Source: Candidatus Halobonum tyrrellensis G22 (GTDB taxonomy: Archaea; Halobacteriota; Halobacteria; Halobacteriales; Haloferacaceae). Taken from it: a stretch of DNA of 64,000 nucleotides. Each line of letters opens with the position of its first letter. The first letter of the stretch is position 1. The stretch spans positions 124,001-188,000 of the forward strand of contig NZ_ASGZ01000028.1 of the NCBI RefSeq assembly GCF_000495475.1, given 5' to 3'. The notes beneath the pieces were generated by a model, which was given only the letters and a program-made list of their open reading frames with translations, did no database searches and was not told where the DNA came from. Position numbers and translations under genes: made by a program. Positions 41,510 through 49,189 of the stretch are shown here, piece after piece.

Positions 41510-41526
41510 CCGGACCGTACGTCCGG
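41510..41526. promoter_or_regulatory. Palindrome touching the ASCH start codon
   Basis: CCGGAC (41510-41515) and GTCCGG (41521-41526) are perfect arms separated by CGTAC and end one base before the ATG at 41528, hence over the expected transcription start. It may be an operator controlling the plus-strand gene. Confidence 0.5.
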
Positions 41527-41527
41527 T

Positions 41528-41842
41528 ATGGCGACCATCGACGCCGGGACGCTCCTGCCGAACGAACACGTCCGTCGGGCGGCGCGCGACGGCGAGATAA
41601 CCCAGATGCACCGCGGGAACCGCTACGCCGACGAGGGCGACACGTTCGAGCTAGCGGGGACGGAGTTCGAGGTGACCGCCGTCGAGGAGCGCACGCTCGG
41701 CGACCTGACCGACGCGGACGCCCGTGCGGAGGGGTCGGAGGACCTCGACGCGTACAGGGAACGGCTCGAACGGGTCCACGACGAGTTCGAGTGGGACGAC
41801 GACTCGCCCGTCGTGCGTCACGCGTTCGAGCGGCGGGAGTGA
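41528..41842 (+). CDS. ASCH-domain protein
   Basis: The 104-residue protein fits the small PUA-like ASCH domain: ITQMHRGNRYADEGDTFELA, then FEVTAVEERTLGDLTDADA with the typical V-x-x-x-x-x-x-L-x-D-L-x-x-x-D-A pattern, followed by YRERLERVHDEFEWDDDSPV. ASCH domains are thought to bind RNA or modified nucleosides and often act in RNA metabolism. It is followed after 4 bases by the rhodanese-MBL gene and is likely cotranscribed with it. Confidence 0.83.
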   Translation: MATIDAGTLLPNEHVRRAARDGEITQMHRGNRYADEGDTFELAGTEFEVTAVEERTLGDLTDADARAEGSEDLDAYRERLERVHDEFEWDDDSPVVRHAFERRE

Positions 41843-41846
41843 CGCG

Positions 41847-43151
41847 ATGGGCGAGAGCGGTCGAAGCGACGCGGACGCCGGCGACGCCGGGTGGGCGGCG
41901 GCCGGCGAACCGCTCGCCCCCGAGGCGCTCGCGCGCCGCCTGCGCGACGGCGACCCGGTGTCGATACTCGACGTGCGCGACCGCGACGAGTTCGAGGCGT
42001 GGCACGTCGACGGCCGGTCGGTGACCGCCGCGCAGGTGCCGCACGTGAAGTTCGTCGCCGCGGGCGCGACCGGCGACCCCGCGGAGCTCGTGCCCGAGAG
42101 CCTCTCGGAGCCGGTGGTGGCGGTCTGCGGCCGCGGCGAGGCCAGCGCCGACGTGGCGGGGATGCTGACCGACGCGGGCGTCGACGCGGTCAACCTCGCG
42201 GGCGGAATGGCGGCGTGGGCGCGGGTGTACCTCGCCGAACCGCTCGACGCGCCCGCGGGGGCGACGGTCGTCCAGTTCCAGCGCCCCTCCTCGGGCTGTC
42301 TGGGCTACCTCGTCGTCGCCGACGGCGAGGCCGCGGTCGTCGACCCGCTCCGGGCGTTCGCCGGCCGGTACGCCGCCGCCGCCGAGGAGTACGGCGCGAC
42401 GCTCCGGTACGCGGTGGACACCCACGTCCACGCGGACCACGTCAGCGGCGTGCGCGCGGTCGCCGAGGCGACCGACGCGGTGCCGGTGCTCCCGACGGGC
42501 GCGCGCGAGCGCGGCGTCTCGTTCGACGCGCGCTTCCTCGCGGGCGGCGACCGCCTCCCGCTCGGGGAGCGTGCGCTCGACGCGGTCCACGCGCCGGGTC
42601 ACACCAGCGAACTCACCGCGTTCTTGCTCCACGACGGCGACACCGACCCCGGCGTGACGGCGGCGAACGCGGACGGGACGGGGACTGACAGTCGGGGCGG
42701 CGAGGACGGGACCGCGGAGGACGCGGACGACGCGACTGCCGACACCGACGCGGGCGTGCTGTTCACGGGCGACGCGCTGTTCCTCCGGAGCGTCGGGCGG
42801 CCCGACCTCGAATCCGGCGACGCGGCCGCCCGCGAGTACGCCGGGACGACGTTCGACACGCTCCACGACCGCCTGCTCGGGCTCCCCGACGCGACGCTGG
42901 TCGCGCCGGGCCACTTCGCGGACCCGGCGGACGCGACCCGCGGGACGTACGCGGCGCCGCTCGCGGAGGTGCGCGGGATGCCCGCGCTGTCGCTCGACCG
43001 CGAGGCGTTCGTCGACCGGGTCGCGGGGTCGCTCCCGCCGCGGCCCGCCAACTACGAGCGCATCGTCGCGGTCAACCTCGGCCGCGAGACGATGGACGAC
43101 GACGAGGCGTTCGAGGCGGAACTCGGGCCGAACAACTGCGCGGTGGAGTGA
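41847..43151 (+). CDS. Rhodanese-metallo-beta-lactamase fusion (persulfide dioxygenase-like)
   Basis: The 434-residue protein has an N-terminal rhodanese domain (about residues 20-130), with SILDVRDRDEFEAWHVDG and the catalytic cysteine in VVAVCGRGEASADVAGML. A metallo-beta-lactamase domain follows, with metal ligands THVHADHVSG (about 191-200), APGHTSE, VLFTGDALFLRSVGRPD and APGHF. The MBL half resembles ETHE1-type glutathione persulfide dioxygenases, so sulfane-sulfur oxidation or transfer is likely. The order rhodanese then MBL is the reverse of the better-known bacterial fusions. A disordered Gly/Asp/Thr insert sits between APGHTSE and the VLFTGD strand. The ATG at 41847 follows the ASCH stop. 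Confidence 0.9.
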   Translation: MGESGRSDADAGDAGWAAAGEPLAPEALARRLRDGDPVSILDVRDRDEFEAWHVDGRSVTAAQVPHVKFVAAGATGDPAELVPESLSEPVVAVCGRGEASADVAGMLTDAGVDAVNLAGGMAAWARVYLAEPLDAPAGATVVQFQRPSSGCLGYLVVADGEAAVVDPLRAFAGRYAAAAEEYGATLRYAVDTHVHADHVSGVRAVAEATDAVPVLPTGARERGVSFDARFLAGGDRLPLGERALDAVHAPGHTSELTAFLLHDGDTDPGVTAANADGTGTDSRGGEDGTAEDADDATADTDAGVLFTGDALFLRSVGRPDLESGDAAAREYAGTTFDTLHDRLLGLPDATLVAPGHFADPADATRGTYAAPLAEVRGMPALSLDREAFVDRVAGSLPPRPANYERIVAVNLGRETMDDDEAFEAELGPNNCAVE

Positions 43152-43200
43152 GCCGCCCGGGCGGGTCCGGGACGCCCCGGTCGGGGAGTCACGCGCGACT

Positions 43201-43274
43201 CCGGCGTGCGACCGACGACCCCGGCGTGCGACCGACGACCCCGGCGTGCGACCGACGACCCCGGCGTGCGACCG
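43201..43274 (+). repeat. 20-base tandem repeat, three exact units plus a partial
   Basis: CCGGCGTGCGACCGACGACC is repeated exactly at 43201, 43221 and 43241, followed by its first 14 bases at 43261-43274. It lies between the rhodanese-MBL gene and the acetyltransferase gene. The period is not a multiple of three, so it is not a coding repeat. Confidence 0.95.
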
Positions 43275-43323
43275 GGTGGCACGCGGGCGGAGCGGTTTTC
43301 GGCTCGCGGCTCCCCTTCCACCC

Positions 43324-44145
43324 ATGCACGACGGCGAACGCGAGACGGTCGAGCGGACCGACGCGCCGCTCTCGGTCGACCGGGTGGCGGCGGACCTGCG
43401 CGAGTTGGGCGTCGGGGCGGGCGAGACGGCGCTCGTCCACTCGTCGCTGTCGGCCATCGGCTGGATGCCCGGCGGCGTGCCCGCGGCGGTCGACGCGCTG
43501 TTGGCGGCGGTCGGCGCGTCGGGGACGGTCGCGGTGCCGACCCACTCCACGCAACTGTCCGACCCCGCGGGCTGGGGGAACCCGCCCGTCCCCGACGAGT
43601 GGGTCGAGGCGATACGGGAGACCGCGCCGCCGTTCCGCCCGGAACTCACGCCGTCGCGGGGGATGGGTGCCGTCCCCGAGTGTCTCCGCGACTACCCGGG
43701 TGCGGTCCGGAGCCGCCACCCGACCCACTCGTTTGCGGCGCGGGGCGCCGACGCCGACCGGGTCGTCGCCGACCACGCGTACGACTCGCCGCTGGGCGAG
43801 GCGTCGCCGCTCGGGGCGCTGTACGAGATGGACGCGCTCGTGCTCCGGGTCGGCGTCGAGGCGAACACGTCGCTCCACCTCGCGGAGTACCGCGCCGACT
43901 ACGAGGGGAAGGCGTACGAGTCGAACGGCGGTCCCGTCTTGGACGGGGGCGAGCGCCGGTGGGTCACGTTCGAGGAACCCGTGAGCCGCGACGACTTCCG
44001 CGAGATAGAGGCGGCGTTCGAGCGCGAACGCGGCGACGGCGAGGACGGAATGCGCCGCGGGACCGTCGGCACCGCCGACTCGACGCTGTGTCGGATGCGG
44101 CCGCTGGTCGACTTCGCGGTCGAGTGGATGGCGGAGAACCGGTGA
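43324..44145 (+). CDS. AAC(3)-family acetyltransferase
   Basis: The 273-residue protein matches the aminoglycoside N3-acetyltransferase family: GAGETALVHSSLSAIGWMPG near residue 35, VPTHSTQLSDPAGW, and RSRHPTHSFAARGADAD near 120, which contains the conserved His. ALYEMDALVLRVGVEANTSL follows, near 180. Acetyl-CoA-dependent transfer to an amino group is the family chemistry; in archaea the true substrate is unlikely to be a clinical aminoglycoside. The start is ATG at 43324, 50 bases after the tandem repeat. It is convergent with the ferredoxin gene, with a single base between stops. Confidence 0.9.
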   Translation: MHDGERETVERTDAPLSVDRVAADLRELGVGAGETALVHSSLSAIGWMPGGVPAAVDALLAAVGASGTVAVPTHSTQLSDPAGWGNPPVPDEWVEAIRETAPPFRPELTPSRGMGAVPECLRDYPGAVRSRHPTHSFAARGADADRVVADHAYDSPLGEASPLGALYEMDALVLRVGVEANTSLHLAEYRADYEGKAYESNGGPVLDGGERRWVTFEEPVSRDDFREIEAAFERERGDGEDGMRRGTVGTADSTLCRMRPLVDFAVEWMAENR

Positions 44146-44146
44146 G

Positions 44147-44482
44147 CTAGTCGTCGGCCGCGGCCGGACCGGTCTCGCCGGCGGCGTCGTCCTCGATGCT
44201 CGGGGGGTACTTCCCGCGGTCGAGTTTGAGGTCCGACTGCGGGCGGGCCATACACGTCAGCGCGTACGTCTCCGCCTCCTCCTCGGTCAGCCCGCGCGCG
44301 ACGGCGGCCTGCTGTGCAACCTCGCCTTCGACTATCTCCGCCGAGCAGGCGAGACACATCCCGACGCGGCAGGAGTACTCCTGGGCGATCCCGGCGTCGA
44401 TACAGGCGCTGAGGATCGTCTGCGTGTCGGATATCTCCACCGTCTCGCCGGTGCCGACGAACTCCACGGTGTAGTCGGTCAT
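44147..44482 (-). CDS. 2Fe-2S ferredoxin (plant/halophile type)
   Basis: The 111-residue protein has the [2Fe-2S] cluster signature SCRVGMCLACSAEIVEGEVA (C-x4-C-x2-C, about residues 38-46) and a final cysteine in YALTCMARPQSDL. It starts MTDYTVEFVGTGETVEI, a beta-grasp fold. The long acidic N-terminal insertion of the abundant haloarchaeal ferredoxin is absent, so this is a shorter paralogue for a specific electron-transfer partner not evident here. Confidence 0.92.
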   Translation of the reverse strand: MTDYTVEFVGTGETVEISDTQTILSACIDAGIAQEYSCRVGMCLACSAEIVEGEVAQQAAVARGLTEEEAETYALTCMARPQSDLKLDRGKYPPSIEDDAAGETGPAAADD

Positions 44483-44566
44483 ACTCCGAAGTTCCCCGAG
44501 ACCGCCTAAACTCTTGTTATCACTCGCGGGCGCGAGCGCGGCGCGCGGCCTCCCGACCACCGTCGT

Positions 44567-44743
44567 TCAGAGCCGTTCGGGCTGGGCGTCCCGGAACAGG
44601 CGGACGTAGAGGACGCCGATGGCGGCGACGACGGCCCACGGGGCGGCCCCCGCGGCGTCGCCCGCGAGCACGTTCGACACCGCCAGCGCGACCCCGAGCG
44701 CCACCTGCGCCGCCGCGACGACCCGCGGGAGGGAGACGTTCAC
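44567..44743 (-). CDS. 58-residue membrane protein with two helices
   Basis: A GTG-to-TGA frame (an earlier GTG at 44755 adds four residues) reads MNVSLPRVVAAAQVALGVAL, then AVSNVLAGDAAGAAPWAVVA and a second helix ending LYVRLFRDAQPERL. The hydrophobic layout and the position between the ferredoxin gene and the ligase gene on the same strand support a real small gene. The family is unknown. Confidence 0.55.
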   Translation of the reverse strand: MNVSLPRVVAAAQVALGVALAVSNVLAGDAAGAAPWAVVAAIGVLYVRLFRDAQPERL

Positions 44744-44814
44744 GCCCGCTCTCACGCGCGACCCGTCAAGAACGTTCCTCCGGCGGGGACGACCGAGCGC
44801 CGAGGCCCGGCCGC

Positions 44815-46383
44815 CTACTCCCCCCGGAGTTCGAACTTCTGGACCTTCCCGGTCGTCGTCCGCGGGAGTTCGTCGACGAAGACCACCTCGCGGGGGTGTT
44901 TGTACTCCGCGAGGCTCGTCAGACAGAACTCCCTGATCTCGTCGGCGGTCACCTCCGCGCCCGGTCGCTTCACGACGAACGCCTTCACGGTCTCGCCGCG
45001 GCGGTCGTCGGGGACGCCGACGACGGCGGCGTCCGCCACCGCCTCGTGTTCGAACAGGAGTTCCTCCACCTCCCGCGGGTAGACGTTGTACCCCGCGGTG
45101 TTGATCGTGTGCTTCTGGCGGTCGACGACGTAGTAGAAGCCGTCCTCGTCGTGGTAGCCGATGTCGCCGGTGTGGAACCAGCGCGTCCCGTCGCGTTCGG
45201 TGAATACGTCCCGGGTGTCGGCGTCGCGACCGTGGTACCCCTTCATCACGTTCGGCCCGGCGACGACGAGTTCGCCCGTTATCTCGTCGAGGTCGACCGC
45301 CCCCTCGTCGACGGGACCGCGTTCGACCGGCGGCAGTTCCCGGAACTCGTCGTCGACCACCGTCGCGGAGACGCCGGGGAGCGTCCTGCCGATGGAGCCG
45401 ACGCGCCGGCCCTCGCTCGGGCTGTTGAAGTGGGTGACGGGGCTGGTCTCGGTCAGCCCGTACCCCTCGTATATCTCCACGTCGAACAGGTCCTCGAACC
45501 GCCGGAGCACCTCCACGGGGATGCCCGCGCCGCCGACGCCGCACATCCGGAGCGAGTCGAGCGACCGCTCCTCCGCGTCCGGTTGGTTGACGATGTCGTT
45601 GTACATCGCGGGCACGCCGTGCATCATCGTCAGCCCCTCCGACTCGACCAGGTCCATCGCCTCCTGCGGGTCCCACGAGGGGAGCGGGTGGTACGACGCG
45701 CCCGAAAACAGCGTCGCGTTCATCACGACCGTCATGCCGTAGATGTGGAACAGCGGCAGCACGCCGAGTTGGCGGTCGTCGGGGCGGAGACCGCCGACGG
45801 GGAGCGTCGCCGCCATCTCCGCGTTCGACCGGAGGTTCTCGTGGGTGAGCAACACCCCCTTCGGCGTCCCCGTCGTGCCCGAGGTGTACGGCTGACACGC
45901 CACGTCGTCGTCCGCGCGGTCGGCCGTCCCGAACTCGGGGTCGCCGCAGAACGACGCGAACGTCTCCGTCCCCGCCGCCGTCTCCGCGTCCGTCTCGCCG
46001 ACCGTGACGACACGCTCGACCGCGGTGTCGTCGCGCACCTCCTCGACGAACGGCACCAGGTCGGGCAGACAGACGACGACCCGCGCGCCCGAGTCGGACA
46101 GCAGGTGTTCGATCTCGCGGGCCTTGTACTGGGGGTTCATCGGGACGACCACCCCGCCCGCCCGGAGCGTGCCGTGGAACCCGACGACGAACTGCGGGAG
46201 GTTCGGGAGGTACAGTCCCACCCGGTCGTCCGGCCCCACGCCGGCGTCGTCGAGACCGGCGGCGAACGCGCCGGTCATCCCCCACAGCCCCGCGTAGTCG
46301 TGGGTCTCCCCCCGGAACCGAACCGCGGGCGCGTCGCCGTGGTCGGCCGCCGCGTCCGCCACGTTCTCCACCAGATTTGTCAT
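44815..46383 (-). CDS. Acyl-CoA synthetase (long-chain fatty acid-CoA ligase type)
   Basis: This 522-residue ANL-superfamily enzyme has the AMP-binding P-loop YTSGTTGTPKGVLLTHENL (about residues 165-183), the A5 motif YGLTETSPVTHF, GELVVAGPNVMKGY, the A7 TGDIGYHDEDGFYYVVDR, and A10 lysine region PRTTTGKVQKFELRG at the C-terminus. It activates a carboxylic acid to acyl-AMP and then acyl-CoA. The N-terminal third resembles medium/long-chain fatty acyl-CoA ligases. Because men genes lie nearby it was considered as MenE, but it is separated from them by the halocyanin gene and has no decisive o-succinylbenzoate feature. GGATAAAGC on the opposite strand marks its TATA element 28 bases before the ATG. 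Confidence 0.9.
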   Translation of the reverse strand: MTNLVENVADAAADHGDAPAVRFRGETHDYAGLWGMTGAFAAGLDDAGVGPDDRVGLYLPNLPQFVVGFHGTLRAGGVVVPMNPQYKAREIEHLLSDSGARVVVCLPDLVPFVEEVRDDTAVERVVTVGETDAETAAGTETFASFCGDPEFGTADRADDDVACQPYTSGTTGTPKGVLLTHENLRSNAEMAATLPVGGLRPDDRQLGVLPLFHIYGMTVVMNATLFSGASYHPLPSWDPQEAMDLVESEGLTMMHGVPAMYNDIVNQPDAEERSLDSLRMCGVGGAGIPVEVLRRFEDLFDVEIYEGYGLTETSPVTHFNSPSEGRRVGSIGRTLPGVSATVVDDEFRELPPVERGPVDEGAVDLDEITGELVVAGPNVMKGYHGRDADTRDVFTERDGTRWFHTGDIGYHDEDGFYYVVDRQKHTINTAGYNVYPREVEELLFEHEAVADAAVVGVPDDRRGETVKAFVVKRPGAEVTADEIREFCLTSLAEYKHPREVVFVDELPRTTTGKVQKFELRGE

Positions 46384-46406
46384 GCTCGATCGGGGACGAT
46401 AGGCGG

Positions 46407-46415
46407 GGATAAAGC
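46407..46415 (-). promoter_or_regulatory. TATA element of the acyl-CoA ligase gene
   Basis: GCTTTATCC on the minus strand is centred 28 bases before the ATG at 46383, fitting a leaderless transcript. Confidence 0.6.
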
Positions 46416-46471
46416 TGTTCCCGGGCGGCGGAGTCGTCGGAGTCATACTCGGTCGGTCGTAACCTCGACCG

Positions 46472-46951
46472 ATGAGCGAGCCGAACGGACGGACGCGGCG
46501 GGCGGTGCTCGCGGGCGTCGGCGCGACCGGACTGGCGGCGCTCGCGGGCTGTGCGTCGAGCGCCGGCGGGAGCGACACGCCGACCGGCGAATCCGAGTAC
46601 GGCGGGTGGATGCGGGCCGTATCGAACTACGAGGGGGAGACCGCCGACCGGACCGGCGACTCCGAGGTCCGGGTGACGGTCGCGCCCGAGGGCGACTACA
46701 CGTACGCGCCCGCGGCGGTCGCGGTCAGCCCCGGCACGACCGTCGTCTGGGAGTGGACCGGCGGCCCGACCAGCCACGACGTGGCCGAGGCGGACGGCGG
46801 CTACGCGAGCGACCTCCACACGAGCGAGGACGCGACGTTCTCGCACACGTTCGAGGAGGCGGGCGTCTCGAAGTACTACTGCACCCCCCACCGGAACCTC
46901 GGGATGAAAGGCGTCGTCGAGGTCCGCGGCGGGGACGGCGGCGAGGGCTGA
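46472..46951 (+). CDS. Halocyanin-like blue copper lipoprotein
   Basis: The 159-residue precursor has a Tat-type leader with twin arginine (GRTRRAVLAGVGATGLAALA) and a lipobox ending AGC, so it should be exported folded and anchored by a lipid at Cys27. The mature domain is a plastocyanin/halocyanin fold. Copper ligands are His in GPTSHDV, Cys and His in YYCTPH and Met in LGMKG. It carries electrons outside the membrane, probably from a quinol-oxidising complex to a terminal oxidase. The signal is on the + strand start at 46472; the gene diverges from the acyl-CoA ligase. Confidence 0.95.
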   Translation: MSEPNGRTRRAVLAGVGATGLAALAGCASSAGGSDTPTGESEYGGWMRAVSNYEGETADRTGDSEVRVTVAPEGDYTYAPAAVAVSPGTTVVWEWTGGPTSHDVAEADGGYASDLHTSEDATFSHTFEEAGVSKYYCTPHRNLGMKGVVEVRGGDGGEG

Positions 46952-47026
46952 ACGGAACGGGACACCCGAGCGAGGGACGGCCCGGCCGGCGGACGAGCGG
47001 GCGGCCCGCGACGCCCACCGGGGTGC

Positions 47027-48115
47027 TCAGACGACGCCGTCGAACGCGTCGTCCGCTAGCCCCGGCCCGTCGGGCACCCGAACCGCGCCGTCGACGACCG
47101 GCGCGGGGTCGGTCGGGGTCACGTCCTCCGCGAGCATTCCGCCGGTCGCCAGCCCCTGTGCGCGGTCGGCGCCGCCGGGGACCACCGCGGCGGCGTGGAC
47201 CGCGGCGGCCCGCGCGACGGCGGCGTCGACGGTGGTGGTGATGACGGTGTCGACCCCCCGCGAGTCGAGATGGCGCGCGAGGGAGGCGGTCGGCACGACG
47301 CCCGCCTGCGCCATCGGTTTTATGACCGCCACGTCGGCGTACTCGTCGATCGGGTCGGGCCACGCGCCCCCGTTGAGCGACTCGTCGAGCGCGATGTCGA
47401 TACCGCGGCCGCGGAGGGTCGCGAGGCCGTCGAAGTCGTCCGCGGGCAGCGGCTGTTCGACGTACGCGAACTCCAGGTCCGCGAGCGCGTCGACCGCACG
47501 CTCGGCCTCGCGTCGCTCCCACGCGCCGTTGGCGTCCGCCCGGAGCGTCACGCGGTCGCCGACCGCGTCGCGGACCGCGCGGAGGCGGTCGAGGTCCGCG
47601 TCCAGACCCCGCGCGCCGACCTTGCACTTCAGGCAGTCGAAGCCGTCGGCGACCGCCGTCTCGGCCGCCTCGACGGTTTCCTCGACGGAGCCGTCGCCGA
47701 CGGTGGCGTTGACCGGAACCGACTCCGCGGGGTCGGCGACGACCCCGCTCCGTTCTGCGATCCGTCCCGCCAGCGGGACGCCCTCGCGTCGCGCCTCCGC
47801 GTCGAGACCCGCCAGCGTGACCGCGTGGTGGGCGGCCGCGGGCAGGTCGTCGAGCCGCGGTTCGCCGCCGCCGTGGACCGTCTCGCGGGCGCTCCGGAGG
47901 GCGTCGAGACAGTCGTCGTACCCCTCGGTCCACGGCGGGAGCGGGGCGGCCTCGCCCACGCCGCGGGCGGGCGTGCCGTCGGTCCACTCGCCGGCGACGC
48001 CGACGAGGACGACCCGCCGCTCGGTCATCTCGCCGTTTGCGGTGCCGAGCGGCGACCGCAGGGGGAGCGACACCTCCCGCAGTCGGACGCGGGGGTCGGC
48101 GAGTTCGTCGTCCAT
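47027..48115 (-). CDS. menC: o-Succinylbenzoate synthase
   Basis: The 362-residue enolase-superfamily enzyme carries the pattern of o-succinylbenzoate synthase. The catalytic Lys pair is FDCLKCKVGARG (about residues 155-166), and the metal ligands are RADANGAW (Asp), YVEQPLP (Glu) and IALDESLN (Asp/Glu), followed by the second Lys in VAVIKPMAQ. It dehydrates the cyclohexadiene intermediate to o-succinylbenzoate in menaquinone synthesis. A dipeptide epimerase is the main alternative in the superfamily, but its start codon is one base from the menA stop (48117), which settles the pathway. The ATG at 48115 is used. Confidence 0.9.
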   Translation of the reverse strand: MDDELADPRVRLREVSLPLRSPLGTANGEMTERRVVLVGVAGEWTDGTPARGVGEAAPLPPWTEGYDDCLDALRSARETVHGGGEPRLDDLPAAAHHAVTLAGLDAEARREGVPLAGRIAERSGVVADPAESVPVNATVGDGSVEETVEAAETAVADGFDCLKCKVGARGLDADLDRLRAVRDAVGDRVTLRADANGAWERREAERAVDALADLEFAYVEQPLPADDFDGLATLRGRGIDIALDESLNGGAWPDPIDEYADVAVIKPMAQAGVVPTASLARHLDSRGVDTVITTTVDAAVARAAAVHAAAVVPGGADRAQGLATGGMLAEDVTPTDPAPVVDGAVRVPDGPGLADDAFDGVV

Positions 48116-48116
48116 C

Positions 48117-49064
48117 TCAGACCGCCAGCCCGACCGCGAACAGCAGCGAGAACGACACGAGCAGTTTCCCCGTCCGTTCGAGTGCGGGGTTGAGCGCCGC
48201 GCCCGACGTCTCGGTCAGGACGGTCCGCGCGACCACCGCGGCGTACGGCAGCGTCAGGAACGGCAACAGCGTGGTGTAGTCGCCCGTCGAGACGGCGAAC
48301 ACCGCGGGGACGGTGTACGCCATCCCGAGCATGAGGAGGTACTCGGCGCGCGAGAAGCCGTAGCCGAACCGGACGGCGAGCGTGCGCTTGCCGGTCGTGG
48401 CGTCCTCCTCGCGGTCCCTGACGTTGTTGACGACGAGGATGTTCGTCGAGATGCCCGCGACGGCGAGCGACGCCACCACCGCCGCGAGCGGCACCGTCCC
48501 CGCCGGGAGCCACAGCGGGAACCCGGCGGCGCCGAGCGCGTCGACCGCCTGCACGTAGTAGGTGCCCGTGACCGCCACCAGCCCGAAGAAGACGAAGACG
48601 AACGGGTCGCCGAGGCCGTGATAGCCCAGCGGGTACGGCCCGCCGGTGTACGCGACGCCCGCCGCGACCGACAGCAGGCCGACGACGAGGATCGGGAGGC
48701 CGCCGACCCACACCAGGTAGGTGCCGACGGCGACGGCGGCTGCGAACGCGAGCCACATCGCCCGCTTCACCTCCGCGGGGGCGATGAGCCCGCCCGCGGT
48801 CACCCGGGTGAACCCCTCCCGGTCGGCCGTGTCGGCGCCCTGCTGGGCGTCGTAGTAGTCGTTGGCGAAGTTGGTGCCGATCTGGATGAGGACCGCGCCC
48901 ACGAGCGCGACGACCGCCGGGAGCGGTCGAAACACCCCGTCGCGGAGCGCCAGCCCCGTCCCGACGAGCACCGGCGACACCGCCGCCGGCATCGTCTGGG
49001 GACGGGCCGCGATCACCCACGCCTGACGCTTGGAGAGGTCCGCCTCGCTCGTCTCCGTGCTCAT
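48117..49064 (-). CDS. menA: 1,4-Dihydroxy-2-naphthoate prenyltransferase
   Basis: The 315-residue UbiA-superfamily membrane enzyme has nine helices. The first aspartate-rich motif is NFANDYYDAQQGADTADREG (about residues 65-84), and the second is VNNVRDREEDATTGKRTLAV (about 213-232). These bind the Mg2+-prenyl diphosphate. It attaches a polyprenyl chain to dihydroxynaphthoate, making demethylmenaquinone. It is transcribed with menC, which begins one base after its stop. It diverges from the dicarboxylate/amino acid symporter gene. Confidence 0.93.
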   Translation of the reverse strand: MSTETSEADLSKRQAWVIAARPQTMPAAVSPVLVGTGLALRDGVFRPLPAVVALVGAVLIQIGTNFANDYYDAQQGADTADREGFTRVTAGGLIAPAEVKRAMWLAFAAAVAVGTYLVWVGGLPILVVGLLSVAAGVAYTGGPYPLGYHGLGDPFVFVFFGLVAVTGTYYVQAVDALGAAGFPLWLPAGTVPLAAVVASLAVAGISTNILVVNNVRDREEDATTGKRTLAVRFGYGFSRAEYLLMLGMAYTVPAVFAVSTGDYTTLLPFLTLPYAAVVARTVLTETSGAALNPALERTGKLLVSFSLLFAVGLAV

Positions 49065-49157
49065 TACCCGCCCGTTCGGCCCCCGGGTAAATGGGCGTGT
49101 TCTTCCGAGCGCCGCCCCACCCCGACCGGTCGAGCGACCCGGACGCTATCCTCCGGG

Positions 49158-49183
49158 TTTTTACATGCGGCGTCGGGAGGAGG
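49158..49183 (+). promoter_or_regulatory. TATA-like element and purine-rich site before the symporter gene
   Basis: TTTTTACAT (49158-49166) is centred about 28 bases before the ATG at 49190, as for a leaderless transcript. GGAGGAGG at 49176-49183 lies 6 bases before the ATG, like a Shine-Dalgarno site. Both cannot be fully used unless transcription starts upstream of 49176. Confidence 0.45.
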
Positions 49184-49189
49184 CACGAG

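Noticed and set aside
43201-43274. The 20-base repeat as a CRISPR array
   Set aside because: Units are directly adjacent with no spacers and there are no cas genes; it is a tandem repeat.
44815-46383. The acyl-CoA ligase as MenE
   Set aside because: It is separated from the men genes by the halocyanin gene, reads more like fatty acyl-CoA ligases, and lacks any feature specific to o-succinylbenzoate. Kept as a possible but unsupported assignment.
47027-48115. MenC as a dipeptide epimerase
   Set aside because: Active-site residues alone do not separate the two, but its start lies one base from the menA stop on the same strand, which makes o-succinylbenzoate synthase the better reading.
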